In this document: piece after piece, positions 47,962-62,851 of the stretch | Numbering within the stretch: position 1 is the stretch's first letter | Layout of the letters: the number at the start of each line of letters is the position of its first letter | Source: Caenorhabditis remanei | Lineage: Eukaryota > Nematoda > Chromadorea > Rhabditida > Rhabditidae | Assembly: GCF_010183535.1 (NCBI RefSeq) | Contig: NC_071330.1 | Location: forward strand, 7,483,717-7,547,716 | Reading direction: 5' to 3' | DNA length: 64,000 nucleotides | Notes under the pieces: model-generated | What the model saw: only the letters and a program-made list of their open reading frames with translations | What the model was told of the DNA's origin: nothing | The model's database searches: none | Program-made: the position numbers and the translations under genes

Positions 47962-50900
47962 GCTGTTGTTGTTGCTGCTGTGTTTGCAAAAATGAAATAG
48001 CGGGATTCGCTAAAGGAAACTGTTGGAACGGGAGTTTTCCACTGGCGAGTGCATTGATCATTTCTGAAAAATGTTTTAATCAAATAAACAATTTTCTTTT
48101 GTTTTGCTTACAAATTCTTCTGCTTTTTCGTTCATTTCATTTCGAAAGAATCAATTTTTAAAAAAACAGAACAAACGATTGGAAGAAAACACGAAAGTAT
48201 CGATACAGAACACACCATTGTGTGCACGCATGATGTAAAAAACGACATGAAAATTGTCATGCGACAGGAATTTTCGAAGAAATACATTCACAAAAGATAA
48301 AAATGACAGAACATTCGAGAAAATTCGAAAAAAACTATACCTGGGTTCATCAAGCCATTGGCAGCTATCATTTTTGTTAACCGCTTCAAGCTCCGGTCTC
48401 TAAAAAAGAATATCAAAAAACTAAAAGTATTTTAAGATAAACGTATTCACGACATGTACGACTTTCATGTAAAATATAATAGAAAATACTTTTCTTGTAT
48501 TAAAATACAATCTCGTACATGTCGTGAATAACCCCATTAAAAACAGAAAAACTAGTAAGTACCTGCTGAGTTTGAAATGGGGTGCCAGCAGTGATTGACC
48601 CCTGTTGTGACACTTGAATCTGAGGTTGAGCTTGCTGAACTTGTTGTTGCTGCTGATTATTAGAAAAGTTATAGACCCAAGCTGGCTAAAAAGTGCGGAT
48701 TGATCCCTCCAAGTTGCTGTGTTGCTATTTGCTGTTTTTGCTGTTGAGTTAGTTGCTGTTGCTGCTTCAGTCAGTTCCAGTACTTGCTCCATTGTATTCG
48801 CTGGAGTTGATGCAGCAGTAGGTCGAACTGGTGTTGGAGTTAGTATTTGGGCAGGAGTACTATCCCTTGGCGGAATAAGAGGCTGCTGAGGAATAGGTTG
48901 CGCAATCGGGAACTGGCGATGGAAGAGCTTGTGAAGCAGCTGTAGGTACTGCTCCCGATTAGGTGATGACTGGTTGTTGCAAGAGATGCACGGGAAGAGG
49001 AAACAGATTCGCTCTTTCCGTTGGTGGTACTAACTGAGAGGCAAGAGAGGGAGAGGGGGACGCGGAGTCGACGTGTCTTTGGGCTGTTGCAGCGGCTGTA
49101 GTGACCGTCACTGGGGGCGCGGCACTTTGGGGCTGCTGCTGTTGCGGAGAGAAGCCACGCCCACCAAGCTCATGTACTCCGCCGTTTCCACCTCCGTTGT
49201 TGGAGCCGATGAGATGAGATGATGAAGATGTAGGAGTGGGTCGCTTGGCTGGTGGTCGTATAAATCAACTTCAAGAGTGTCTTCGTCGTCATCGTCGTCA
49301 GATTCACCCTCAGGTGCGGGTTCTGGCGCGGGATGAGATATTGATGGTTTCTAAAATGGAATAGCGTGATTGAGAAATAAAAGTTATGTAATCAGTACCT
49401 GTAATCTTACTGATGGAAAATCAGGTTTATGTGCTCCAGAAAGGATAGTCGGTGATAACAAAGTTTGACAGGTGAATCGATATCCCTTGTGACAAGTTCT
49501 TCTTCGTCTTCATCCACAACATCTTGATCATCCTGACCTTCTGGCGAATCGACATCCATTGTTTCTCCGGGCGAATCTTCTCGAATACTTGGTGCTTTTG
49601 ATCCTTTCTCGACGCTACCGTTGCTCGCTTCTTCATCATTGTCCTCTAATTCCATTTCATCAACGTCTTCACCTAGATCTTCCACTGGTTTCGGAACTGC
49701 CTGTGCTCGAGTGATAGCACCCGCCGTTCTTCTGTTTGTAGAACGAGCAACGCGAGGCTGTCGCGGTCTGAAAATGAAATGTTTGTTGGACGAAACGAAC
49801 TCAGTTATTTTTCTTCTAAACTTACGTTTTCTTTGCAGTCCTAGCTAATCCACTTCTTCTACTGTTATTAACAGTGGGGGTGGGTTGTGAGGAAGATGGT
49901 TCATTAAGTTCTTCTTGTCCAGGATCTTCATCATCAATTTCCTCCAGCAAGGGCTGCGCTTTAACTCCGTTCAGTGCATCATATTGCATTTTGCACTCAT
50001 TAGGCCGACGATTCATTCCAACAGAAATAACATCCCAATCCAGACACGCCGAGGCATTTATCAGCGTAACTAGTTTCGTTTTTTCTTCATCGGTCCATCC
50101 AACTTGTCCCTCGTAACTCATCAGTTCTTCATGATGACTTCTTCTTTTCTGTTTATCTGAAAGTTCAACCAGTTTTCCATATTCTTCCAAGTATAATCTC
50201 GTCTATATTCTTGTTTTCTCATACTTCCCAATTTTTCTTACAAAGGCACCTTCCGTTCTCAACTATAAAAACAATGATTTTTTCCATTTCCCATGAGAAA
50301 ATGATTGCAATCGCTGAACGACAATTTTATCACTGAGAATGCCGAAAACTGAAACCTCATTCTACATTCAGTATACATCATACGATTATTTTTAAATTTT
50401 TTCTCGGGCCAGATAGATCGAGCAGAGCACAGGTCCTACTTTTTTCCAATCTCAAAAAGACTCCATCTTCTGAAGAAGGGACTAGGCATATAAATGAGCT
50501 AGAGAATATCAATCTCTGCCAAAAAGGCATCGTTCAATTTCACGCCTCAACCACATGTCATCCAAAAGTATGAGACCTTTCTATTTTTATGCCAATTACC
50601 AATCCATCGGTTCATCAATGAAATCGAACCAATAATGAACCTTGGGGAAGTAAAGGAAGGGAACAACTAAGACCCACAGTCATAATCTGTGGGCCACAGA
50701 TTATTTTTTCATTTCCTTAAAACACTATAAATACGTTTTTTATCATTATAACTACATGCTTTTCTCAGATCTACGTCACCCATAGTTTTTAAAATCCATT
50801 AAAACCTTACTGTATTTTTATGAGCTCCCATTAACATCGAATAAAGTGAGTGGGAGGCAGTGGCACCGCCGTTTCGTATCAAAAAAGGACACAGCACCCT

Positions 50901-52587
50901 TTTCAAATAATTGCGTGTGGTACGTATTCATCCGATTATGAGCTTTTTTTACGATCTACATGAGCTCTTTTCCTACACATTTTCTAATCGAAAAGGGTTT
51001 TCGGAGAAACCATAAAGAAAGAAGGGAAATAAGATTTTGATTCTCTCCCCTACTTACATCGCCAATCCACCGGCAGAGAGCATTTTTGCAAGGGGTACAG
51101 AATTTGACTGCAACACGAGTCGATCCTAGTTTGTCCATTAGAAAAGCACGTGTTCGAACGGAAAACTCGGCAAGGTCAAGAGGAATGTTACGATTGACCC
51201 GATTTGCTCGTTTCTTCTGATTCGAGCATCGATTGCCAAAACATCGACTGAAACGAAAAAATACAATAAGGACTTGCAAATCTTATTTAAAAACTCACTT
51301 GTCTTTGTAAAGTTTGGCAGCCTCCTCTCGACAGCGAGTGCAAACAACACGATTTTCATCAGGATTGATTGCTGAAAAATGTTTCGATTCTTAGATTTCA
51401 CTTCAAGAAATGTTCACAACAAGTTGATTACTAAATTGCTATTTGTATCCTGTCATTTTCTGAGCCGAACGAAATCTACGTTACTTTTTGAAACGGAACA
51501 TTTTCATGTCGATCAGATACTTAATCATGGGTTTGTGTCGAGGGCGTGAAGTAAGAATCGGGTTAGTTTTTTTTGTTGAAAACCTCCAAGACCTTCTATG
51601 TTTTCAGTAGAAAGCATAATGATATGATGATTCAGTTGGGCTCAATATGAATACGGGGATAACAGATTCACATACCGAAAATTTCGTACGCTTCCTTTGG
51701 CATGAAGGTTCCATCAAGATCGATACCATTAACCGTCTGACAACAAAAATAGCACATCAATGAGTTTTTTGGACAGGTAGAATAATCCAAAGGAGGCATC
51801 ATTCGACAGTATGCAAGCTCTTCGGCAGAAGGATACGCCCCCACTTGTATTTTGTAACTCTTTTCTTCGGTTTGAAATCTTTTTTGAAACCCTCAGTTTT
51901 CTTGTTCATGTAATAGAATAGAACGAGATCTGATGCACTCTTGTCAACGAAAAATTCAGTCAGTCCGTGGAATATTTTCACATGCTCTGATTGCCTTGCT
52001 TTGAAAAGTGCTCGTTCCTCTGGACTCCATTGTTCGAGGCGATCGTGTATGGATTTCCGATGCGCTTGTTTCATATCTGTTACTATAGAACCGGGACGTT
52101 CTACAAATTCATCGAGTTTCCGCTCTTGTTCTGTTAGAAGACGTGGCACTTTGGCCATTCCAAGACGTATTTTCTCGTCTGCGTGCTGCTTCAGCATCAT
52201 GTGTCTCTCGTCGTCGCCCCGAATTCGTTCTGCGCGAGCCCATCGTTCACGGTCCTCCCGTTCTTTTTTGAGTTCCGGGAACTCGGTTTCTGCTTGAACT
52301 CGGTGGAATTCTGCGTACTCTCTGAATCACAAAAAGTATGAAAGCATTGCTCAAAACAATAATGATGAAACATGATAATAAACAAGTGAAGTCTATTCGG
52401 TAGAAACTTACATCCTTTCAGGCGTTTCCTCCCACTTTTTGAGGTCATCTTGAAAAGCTTCAAACTGTTGGTCATACTCTCGAGCAAGTTCTTTCAAACT
52501 GAAAAAAAACTTTTCTAGCAAGATTACGAAAATTACAACTAATTGAAACAATCCAATGCAAAGAAAAAAGATGACACACCTCTCCAT
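47588..52587 (-). pseudogene. gei-8: Second, partial copy of gei-8 with frameshifts
   Basis: Corresponds to 3774-8778 of the first copy: the N-terminal two thirds of the protein, including both SANT domains, ending inside the Gln-Ala repeat exon at the gap. Several exons are broken by one-base changes. In the polyQ exon the frame shifts near 47960. In the SANT2 exon a base is missing near 50129. The acidic exon has lost one T near 49465, and the first SANT exon lost one T near 51845, giving an early stop. These are probably low-quality contig-end sequence, so this is not a biological pseudogene in the usual sense. Confidence 0.75.
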
Positions 52588-55500
52588 TCTCTGTTTAGTT
52601 CACAGTGGAGCCGTTCTCCGACCAATTGTATGAAATACTGCGGGAGCCTCGACTGCTCGTAGGTATTTTGAGCGTTGAACGCCTGTTGGTATTAATGAGT
52701 CTTGGTTTTATGCAAGACTGAGGAATTCTGAAAATTTCGAATATAATACAACGTATAAGAAGGGTAAATTATAAACAGATAGAAAAAGAACGAACTTTAA
52801 TAACAAAGTACTTTTAGAAACAAGAACGAAGATAGTCATAATTTGAGAAAACATCAGCCTATTTTCATGCTAACACTTGTTTGTTCACGAGGAAGTTAAG
52901 AAAAAACTAATAAGCAAGATTTTCAAAAAGTAAGAAATTCGATTTTTATCCTTTTGGTTGTTAATAATAATGAACTCTTTCTATCCTCATCCGTCATTGT
53001 TATCAACATTATCAGAACAGAGAGGAAAAGGAAAATGGAAAAAAGAGAATGGGAAAGACAGGAAAACAAACAAATGAGAGAGGGACGGTTCGAATACAAA
53101 AGTTCAGGTGGAATTAATTAACTGTTGGTCAAAGCACTTTGCATAAAATTTCCCAAATCAAAGGCTTTGCCTTGTATGAACACCTGGTTTCAGGAATTAC
53201 AGGGAAAGAGAAACTCAAAAATAGCCATGAGAATATTTGCAAAAAGAAATATGGAAATGAAAAGAAAAAGAAGAAGATGATGATTATCGGATGTCTCTAT
53301 ATTTTTGCTCGCATTCGCTTACTTTATTGAAGTGCTCTAATAAGAAGAATAAAGACAGTCAATCCTCTTTCATCTGACAACTCTCGTTTCTTTTTCATCT
53401 CAACAATCAACAATCAACTTCTTCATTTTTCATTGGAATTCTCAGGAAAAACAAACATATTTCAGAAAAATTGCGATAACTCTACGGGAAACCTAGAGAT
53501 AACTTGAGGAGAAGCAAGGAATCAAGAGTTTCATTTTACTTGCTGATTAGTTGTGATGTTCTCTAACACTTTCTGATATGAATTGAAAATAAAGTTATTA
53601 TGAGAATATGAGAAAAAAGAACAGAGAGAACAGAGTGCGAGGAAGATTAGCGAAACTCAGAATGATACAAAAACCATGCATGACATGTCAGAATTCTAGC
53701 AATTGAACGAATGTACGCTATAAAATGATCTCAATTATAGTTGAAGTGTGATATATTTGAAAGATTTAAACGGAGTGGCTTCAAGAAAAAGACGCGAAAA
53801 AAAAAACAAATCTCTTGAGCCGGAATGAATTGAGGAGCTTAAAGAAACTATGCAGCGAACTGGAATGAGCAACACAAGTTAATCTGTTTAGGATAATGTG
53901 CGGTAAATGAAAAGTACGTTGTTTTAATGAAAGAAAGCCTAACAGTGAAACGTTCTTTTCTAAAAACGACGGCTGAATGTCTGACATGTCAGAAACGAAT
54001 GATTTCTTTCGCAAAACAAGCAGTGAAACTTAAATAATTGATAAGAGCAGTACGACAAAGTAACAAGTGAGAATGAAAAAAAAACATATATATATATATA
54101 TATAAGTGTGGACGGATGATAGCTTACATATTAATCACAGGAGATGTTAGAAACTTTGGAAAAGAGTGTGCATCACAAAATACATTCACCACGAGGTTTT
54201 ATAATTCTAGGTACCACTATGTTAAGAGCGTCAACGAACTCGAACAACTTCATAGAGCTGTTTCCAGGAACTACCCGAATCATCTCAGTTTGAAGACGTG
54301 GTTTTCGAAATTGCAATGATTCATCACGAACTCCATTCATATAAACGTCCTCTAAATGTTTTCTATTATCTAGCATTTAGGAAAACTTGATGGCCAATTA
54401 GCAAGTATATTTGACCATTCAGAGCAAACGTAAAAGTTTCAATTTGAATATATTCGCCTCGTCCATGAACTTTTCTAGTTTAATCTCAATACACTTTTTA
54501 ATTCTTTCAGACACACTAATAGAAAGGACCAAAGTACACCCACTTTCAGCAATTTTCTCTCGCAAAGCCTCACCCCCTTTCAGAAGCCATTGCCTTGTTC
54601 ACTCGTTCGTCCCTTTTTCTTTCTTATTTCCTCTCCCTCCCAACAGGCCAAACACACAGCAAAAAAGAAAAGAGAGTGGAGAGAGACAAGGGCAGTTGAG
54701 AGAACACATCTCGTTACGTGTGTGTGCGTTTGAAAGGAAAGGAAATAAAAACTACCGAGGATTGACTAGTCGGAAAATTCGGAAAGATCCAAAGAATAGT
54801 GGAGCAAGAGAACGCTATGACGATTTCAGATTTACTTACTGTCGTTGAGCAATTATGGTAATCATTGCAATTTTCTATATGAAAGCTATCCTCAAAACCC
54901 AAAATTTCAAAAGGAAAGATCGTCCCCGTTAATCGAAGCAGATAAAATTGGAAAGTTTTGAGACACGTTTTCAATGAGGTGTTAAAAAAGAACTTTTTAG
55001 ACGAAGAAAAAAAAGGAAAAATCTAAAAATTGAAGAGTTGACCGGAATTCCGAAAATTATCACTTTCAAGATATATCTGAAGTTATAGTCTTACAACCAA
55101 ACTTATCAAAAAGTTCATATTAATAAGCTATTTGTTGGATAATGATACAGCTAAGAAATCACACAGCAAAACAAAAGGACATACTCGAAAATAGAAAGAT
55201 TCAAAAGAATTGATACGAGTGACATGCTTCATACTTGAACGCAACATTTTCATTAGAATGATGATGAGAAACCGAACAGTTCAGATGAAAAACAATGCTT
55301 CTCATCTCCCCCTCTCTTCCTGAATTAAGAAAAACTTATTTCTTCACTTTTATGATCAAAGTTACGCAGACAAAAAGTAGAAGTTCCCCTTATGAAGATA
55401 CTTAGAGAACGACGGCGTTGAGGCATTGCTGAGACAGAAGAGAATTTAGACAAGATGCGTATCTGCGTCTCTCATTATTCACAGGAATAGCATAAAAGAT

Positions 55501-57474
55501 CTAAGAGAAGTTAGAGAAGATTGTGAAAGTTTGATATTGTAATAGAAACATTATCATAAAAAACAAAAAATGCTGCTACTAGGTTTAGAAGGTTATTCCG
55601 AGAGTGGGAGTTAAAGTTCAAAGTTTTCATGATACTAAAAGATCGGACCACCGATTAACTCATTCTTATTCTAATGATTTGAATGATTACCCAGAATTCG
55701 CGTGAATAAAAACCGGGATAAAGCAGGGATGAGTCAAAACCATTGAACCCAGACAACTTAATATCTTGTTTCTTCCTTATTCTTCAGGTGCATTTCATGT
55801 TCAAATACCTCATTTCTAGTATCATCAAATCTAATTACAGACAGACTGTCTTTCCATATTCAACTAGTCATTTGGAAATGAGATGACAGATTGTATTTAG
55901 AGTGTCAACTAGAGAGAAGGCAAAAGAGGAGACTACAAACCAGACAGTGGGTGGTCGTTAGAGGAGGCAGTGCAAAAACAACGCGTAAACTAAAGAGGTT
56001 TAGAGATAGACCGATTGAATAGGACACAGAGATTCTAAGACGAAGAGACATTTATATTAGGTGCAAGTGTTTGTGTGGTAAATTAAAAAAGAAAAAGTCG
56101 AACATTAATGCTGATAAAACAATTTAATGAACTGAGAGAACGATATTGTGAACAGAGAAATGTCAGGTGTTCTTTTTCAATAGATATTCCTACAAGGGCA
56201 AGTCAGTTCTCAAGAAGAATACGAATTATGCACTCCAATCATAGATTAGGTTCAGTTGATAAAAATAGAAATACCTACCTAAGTACCAATACGAGTTCTT
56301 CAATAAAATCAATTTTTATTTTTCATTACTCTACATTTGAACAGAAGGGTTCTTAGGCATTTAAACTTTTGCACAGCCAACACAGTAATCTTAGTTACCG
56401 CTTGCATGAATATACCAAAGCCTATGAGGGTTCCTAAATGGTACACGTCGGAACTTTTTGTAAGTTGCACTCAAAGTTTTCAATGTCGTATCACATGAGG
56501 TGACAACTAAACATCATTTCTGTCATCTTGTTTGTTACATCTCAGAAATAAGGAATCCTTGGGAATAATGATAGAGAACTAATACAGAACTAGGAAATCA
56601 AGTACAAGACAATCATGTTTCGAAAATAGTTGTCCCTGTGAAATAACAGTACATGAACTTAGTAAGGTCCACCACGAACTGTGAATCCTTTGTCGGATGA
56701 CGACAGTGGTGGCTGCGGCGGACGAGGACAGCGAGAAGTTGGTGAGGCACTACAGCGTTCGAAGAGAGTGTAGACAAGGCCGGCTGGTGCAGAAGAAAAT
56801 ACGAGCGAGCGCGCGCAAAACGAGGTCTGTTGTTGGCGTGCACGGAAATGAGGGAATGCTTCTATTTGAAAGAGGAAACGAGCCCTCATCCCGTAGATTC
56901 CAGATAACACCGACTTCGTGGAAAAGCAGGTATATTTCAACAAATGAGCCTCGATATAGTTAGTTAAAGCCAACTTTTTCAAACAAAATATTTTCGTTAT
57001 TGGTCAAACCATTCTTCTTAAAGAGGACAATAGTTACAACCCTATAATTATTTAGAAATTCAGTTCATGATTTTAACGAAGAAAGACATTTACTGCTTCC
57101 AGTTAAATTTTGTACTTCTAGCTCGCCCCTAGTTTCTCAAATGCTATTGAGACCCGGCTTACAAATTCGAGAACGAAGGAAACATAATTTTTGTGCTGAC
57201 GAGAAGACATAGGAGAAACCACGAAGATTCCACAGGAATAGAAAGTTAAATACTTTCAACCAGTTAAAATACAGATTCAACAGAACGAATAGTTTCTGAC
57301 AATTCCACTTGTCAATTTCTAATGCTGTTATTCATGTTTTTGTCCATCTTTCATTATTCATCCGATTATATATTTTTGTTTAGAAGTAGCACGTTGCAGT
57401 AATATATTCTCAACTTCCAATTAGTAGACATTTCAAGTAACAATTTTATAACAGAAAGTTTATAAACAAGAAAA
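52588..57474. other. Second copy of the gene-free stretch upstream of gei-8
   Basis: Matches 8779-13667 apart from isolated one-base length differences near 52740 and 55922. It repeats the (TA)n run (54087), CTGCGTCTCTC (55463-55473) and the GC-rich island (about 56697-56940). No gene seen. Confidence 0.8.
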
Positions 57475-58084
57475 TCACGCAACAATCTCGAAACGGAGTG
57501 GGGCGAGAAGTTCTGGCTCATTGTTCTGGGTGGTGACGGTGTGAGCTCCTCTTGGGGCAACTGGGAGTCTCTTCAAAGCTGGAACTGGCTGTCCGGCAGT
57601 CTTAGCGGCCTTTCTCTTCTCGTCGTTGGACTTGACGCGGTTCAAGAAATCAGTTCTGCACTTTGATGGCTTGATGTGCTCGATGCGGATGTTGATTCTC
57701 TTTGGAAGAATGTTTCCGCTGAAAAATAATCGAATGACTTAACGATACATAAAGCGTTGGCGAAATTCCTTCAGGAAATAAAACTATTATTAGGTGCTTG
57801 ATTTTTACGTTTTTTTTTTTGAAAAATTTTGTAATTACTCACCGGACTCTTTTGTTGACAATGATTCCAACAGCTCCTCTGGTGACGTTGAAGATTCTTC
57901 CAGTTCTTCCGTGATAGGCCTTGAATGGCATACCCTTTTGGAAGGCTCCGTTGGTCTTGATGTCGACAAGATCTCCACGCTTGTATTGAGTGTAGTAGGT
58001 GGAGAGATGCTCAACTCCGTGCTTGCGGAAGTCGCGAGCGAACATGTAACGCGTTCCGCGTCTGAGACCCTTGGAGTTAGTCAT
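57475..58084 (-). CDS. rpl-21: 60S ribosomal protein L21, second copy
   Basis: Exons 58084-57843 and 57718-57475 encode the same 161 residues as the gene at 13668-14277, with an identical intron. Intron identity argues for one locus assembled twice. Confidence 0.95.
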
Positions 58085-58635
58085 ATTTAACCCTGAAAAT
58101 TTGAACTTAGTCGTAAGCAATGATAAAAATTAAAAATTAAAAGACAAAAATGTATTTCGATGAATTTTAGCGAGTTAAAACCGTAAAAAGCGAAAGTCAA
58201 GAACTTTTAATGTATAAAATTACTGCCAAATTTTTTAAAAAGCTTAATATTAATGAAAATCCGTCGAAAAACCATATTTTTTCAGAAAAAAAGACAAAAA
58301 ATGTTTAGGCCAGTCGAATGGAACTCTACTTTAAAGGCGCATACTACGGTGACACTCGCTGCCGCTGTGTTGCGCTTCCCATAGAGCGTGGTGAGACCCA
58401 TCCGCACGTCTCTCTGGGTCTCTGCTATTACATCTCGTGTTCCCTTGTCTCTCGCTTTTTTGGACATTTAGAACGGACTCCACTGAAATTTCAGCTTGGA
58501 GAATAGCAAATATTCTGAATTTTGAAAAAGGAATCAGTTATTGTAGTCTTTTGTCTTTGTCCACTCAAAATTTTTACGAATCTCATGTATTCACCCAGTT
58601 TAAAAGTCATCATGCTTATACGTGTTGATTTCAGA
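58085..58635. promoter_or_regulatory. Second copy of the rpl-21 / complex III subunit divergent promoter
   Basis: Same sequence as 14278-14828, including the 8-bp inverted repeat GAGACCCA/TGGGTCTC (58393-58400 and 58415-58422). Confidence 0.5.
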
Positions 58636-59823
58636 ATGTCGCTGGGTACTGTTGTCTACAACACGGTCACTCGCCGTTTTTCCACAATTCTCTTGGCTTC
58701 CGCTTTCGGAGCATACGCCTTCAATTACTCTTTGGATGGCTTAACCAACTTCTACTGGGACACCGTGAGTCTTCTTTTTTGAGACATCAAAGTTATTTTT
58801 AAATTAAAAAAAAACTCAACACGAAAAAGTACAGTACAAAGAATTCTAGATGAATTTTCGCGTCGTCTTGGCCCGAATCGCACACTATCCAGTTTTTAGA
58901 TAAATCCAAGTTTTCAAATTCAATAACATTTTTGAATTTTTCCTCTAGAACCTGTTACTACTGTGCATCGAACAAAATGAGGTTTTGTTTCCGAAATCAG
59001 AAGAATACAATGTTAGAAGGGAAAATAGGTTTACGATACCAATACTAGCAAATTAATCTTGAAAAAAAGAAGTTTTAAAATATGATTCGATTCTTTCCGT
59101 TCAATAGTTTTAATGTAACAGTTAAACTCATATAAGTAACCCATCTGAACGAAAAGCAATTGAATCAAATTTAATAAAAAGTTATTTCGGGTATGAAGCA
59201 ATAGCTGAACTTAAAAAAGGTAGATTAACTATAGCTTTCTACTGCTTTATAAGTTGTCATAGAAGAAAAATTAACGGTAAGTAGTATATTCGACGGTGAA
59301 GTTTCGTCATTTTTAATATTTATATTGAAACCAACAAATACTAACCATACGGAAATTCACAAGCATGAAAAAATCAGACTTGTCACGGGACAGGCCAGAA
59401 TCAAAATTATTCTCGGCCCGTTCTGAAACAACAACATTTTCTAACCCATTTTTGAATTTTTTTAAACTTCTGGATTTCTTTCGGAAAAGTCTAGTGTCCG
59501 ACTAAATATCCAGAATTCAATCAACAGCGGAATATGTCTAAAAAATTTAGCTCTTTTACTCTGAAATTTCAAAAAAATTTTCCAACGAACAGGTTCCCAT
59601 TTTTAGATCCGGGAGGACCCGATTTTTGGCAAGTCTGGAAAAAAAAACAGAAATGGATTATTTACAAGTAAATACTTAGGATGACTTGTATAACCATCAT
59701 TATGTCAAATTCTCTTTAAACATTTCTAAAATTATTTCTCTGAATCTTCCGAACATCTTTTTTTTCCAGAAAAATGCCAACAAGCAATGGAAGGACATCA
59801 AACAACAATTGGCTCAAGAATAG
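58636..59823 (+). CDS. Ubiquinol-cytochrome c reductase subunit 9, second copy
   Basis: Exons 58636-58764 and 59770-59823 encode the same 60-residue complex III subunit as 14829-16016. The 1-kb intron is also the same. Confidence 0.78.
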
Positions 59824-60832
59824 ACTTCAGCAAGCGAATGCGAACACTTCTTCTTTAGCAATTTTTGTAGTCCTCTAAATTTTCTTGTCGAGATAAATTC
59901 TTCTGAATATTACACCATGTTTATAAAGAACGTTAATTTCTGGATGTGTCAAATCCAATGAATGCTTGTAACATTAGTCTCCCTTGTGCAACTTGATCAG
60001 ACAGCTCAGGTTCTCTAACCAGTAAGAAAGCGTTCCGCGCTATGAGAGGTGGTATTGCTGAAGTGAAGATATTTTCACTGCAAATATTTACCACCGGATA
60101 AAGCGGTGCCTGATTGGAAAGAAAGAGAGTGACTGCAGTAAGAGCAATTAGGAGAGTTGGACAAAAAGGAGCTGGGCAGGGCAGGTCAACTGTTGGCAAA
60201 GGGCACGCAAATAACAAAATAGTGTCGGTGTCGTAGAGAATAAGAGAGGCGACTCTCGTTCTATCGTGGATCCCGCCGTCGGAATGACAGTATAATATTT
60301 GACGAGTGCCGGACCGTACCACGCACTGAGGCGACCAAATAGAGAGTCGCAGAAATGAGTCCAGTTACTCGAGTAGTTGACCTCTCATTCGCCATTTGTA
60401 AGGTTTCCTCGATCGATTCAAAGAGTTCTTTCACTTCCTGCTTGTCACTTATTGAGATTATGCTCGCTTTCAAACCTAAGATTTTAATATTTTTTGCTTA
60501 AATGTTTCATTCTCTAACAGGATCTAGAGTTTTTCTTCATCTATTTAACACCTGGTTGCATGTGACGCGAAATCAGAATTCATTTTACCCAATAACTTCA
60601 AGAGCCACGTAGAATTTTTTTGATCGTACATACAACTGTTGTGTCTGTGTATCTATCAAGTACACGTGTATCAACCATCTCTTTCAATGTCGTTCTTTTC
60701 ACATTCGCAAACAATACACCAATACAGTTCATTTGACACACTTCTCGTCTATGAGAGTTGAAATTGTCTTTATAACTCCAATTCATAATCACCTACTTTT
60801 ATAGATTTTTTTTCATTTTCAGGGTATACAAA
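59824..60832. other. Second copy of the complex III subunit / disulfide isomerase interval
   Basis: Equivalent to 16017-17025, including the doubtful minus-strand open segments (59933-60792) discussed for the first copy. No difference seen between the copies. Confidence 0.5.
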
Positions 60833-62851
60833 ATGATTTTCGACCGGCGTTTCTTCGCCCTGGTCATCTTACTCTGCATTGCGGTGATTCGTGCCAAGGA
60901 GACATCTTCTGATGATGAGTTAAACTATGAAATGGACGAAGGAGTCGTTGTTCTAACGGATAAGAACTTCGATGCATTTCTCAAGAAAAATCCAAGCACT
61001 TTAGTCAAATTCTACGCTCCATGGTATGATTTTTTGAGTGACAAACACAATTTGTATTGAGAACGGCGTTAGAAAGCACTGAAACAACTATTTAAGAATA
61101 AGAAAACATTACTTGAACTAATACTAATTTCATTTTTAGGTGTGGACATTGCAAACATTTGGCACCAGAATACGAGAAAGCCTCTTCCAAAGTTTCCATC
61201 CCGCTCGCTAAAGTTGATGCAACAGTAGAAACTGAACTCGGAAAGAGATTCGAAATTCAAGGATACCCAACTCTTAAATTCTGGAAAGACGGGCAAGGTC
61301 CATCTGATTATGATGGAGGTAGAGATGAAGCAGGAATAATTGAATGGGTTGAATCAAGAGTTGATCCAAACTATAAGCCACCACCAGAGGAGGTTGTTAC
61401 TTTGACAACTGAAAACTTCGATGATTTCATCACAAATAACGAATTAGTGCTTGTCGAATTCTATGCTCCATGGTGTGGACATTGTAAGAAGCTTGCTCCA
61501 GAATTCGAGAAGGCTGCTCAAAAATTGAAAGCTCAAGGATCTAAAGTTCGTCTTGGAAAGGTTGATGCCACTATTGAGAAAGACTTGGGAACAAAGTACG
61601 GAGTGAGCGGATATCCAACAATGAAAGTTATCAGAAATGCTAGAAGATTCGATTACAATGGACCACGTGAGGCTGCAGGAATCGTCAAGTATATGACCGA
61701 ACAATCGAAGCCAGCTGCCACGAAACTCACCAAACTGAAAGACATCGAACGATTCATGAGCAAGGATGATGTTACCATTATCGGATTCTTCGCAACGGAA
61801 GACTCATCGGCTTTCGAAGCCTTCTCTGATTCCGCCGAAATGCTTCGTGAGGAATTCAAGACAATGGGGCATACATCTGACCCTGCTGCTTTCAAGAAAT
61901 GGGATGCTAAACCAAATGATATCATCATCTTCTATCCATCCTTGTTCCACAGCAAATTCGAACCAAAGAGCAGAACCTACAACAAAGCTGCTGCCACTTC
62001 AGAGGATCTTCTGGCATTCTTCCGTGAACATTCAGCTCCACTTGTTGGAAAGATGACGAAGAAGAATGCTGCTACGAGATACACAAAAAAACCATTAGTT
62101 GTAGTCTACTATAATGCTGATTTCTCTGTTCAATATAGAGAAGGAAGTGAATATTGGAGACAAAAGGTTTTGAACATTGCTCAGAGATACCAAAAAGACA
62201 AGTATAGATTTGCTGTAGCTGATGAAGAAGAATTCGCCAAAGAGCTTACTGAACTTGGACTAGGAGATTCTGGACTCGAACACAACGTCGTTGTTTTTGG
62301 TTATGATGGAAAGAAATACCCCATGAGTGCAGATGATTTCGATGGAGAACTCGATGAAAATCTTGAAGCTTTCATGAAACAAATCAGCAGTGGAAAAGCG
62401 AAGGCTCACGTGAAGAGTGCTCCAGCTCCAAAAGATGATAAGGGACCTGTAAAGACTGTGGTTGGATCGAACTTTGATAAAATTGTGAATGATGAATCAA
62501 AGGATGTTCTTATTGAATTCTACGCTCCATGGTGTGGGCACTGTAAGAGCTTCGAACCAAAGTACAAGGATCTTGCTCAAGCATTGAAGAAGACTCAACC
62601 AAATGTAGTCCTCGCTAAAATGGATGCTACAATCAATGATGCACCAAGCCAATTCGCTGTTGAAGGATTCCCAACTATTTACTTTGCTCCATCCGGAAAG
62701 AAGGTAAAATACTTGTTTTTTACTTCATTAGAAAACAATTATTTTTCAGGGTGAACCAATCAAATACTCCGGAAATCGTGATTTGGAAGATCTGAAGAAG
62801 TTCATGGCAAAGCACGGAGTCAAGTCGTTCCAAAAGAAAGATGAGCTGTAA
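60833..62851 (+). CDS. Protein disulfide isomerase A4-like, second copy
   Basis: Exons 60833-61023, 61140-62703 and 62750-62851 encode 618 residues identical to the protein at 17026-19044, with three CGHC sites and KDEL. Both introns and the presumed trans-splice acceptor are the same. Confidence 0.95.
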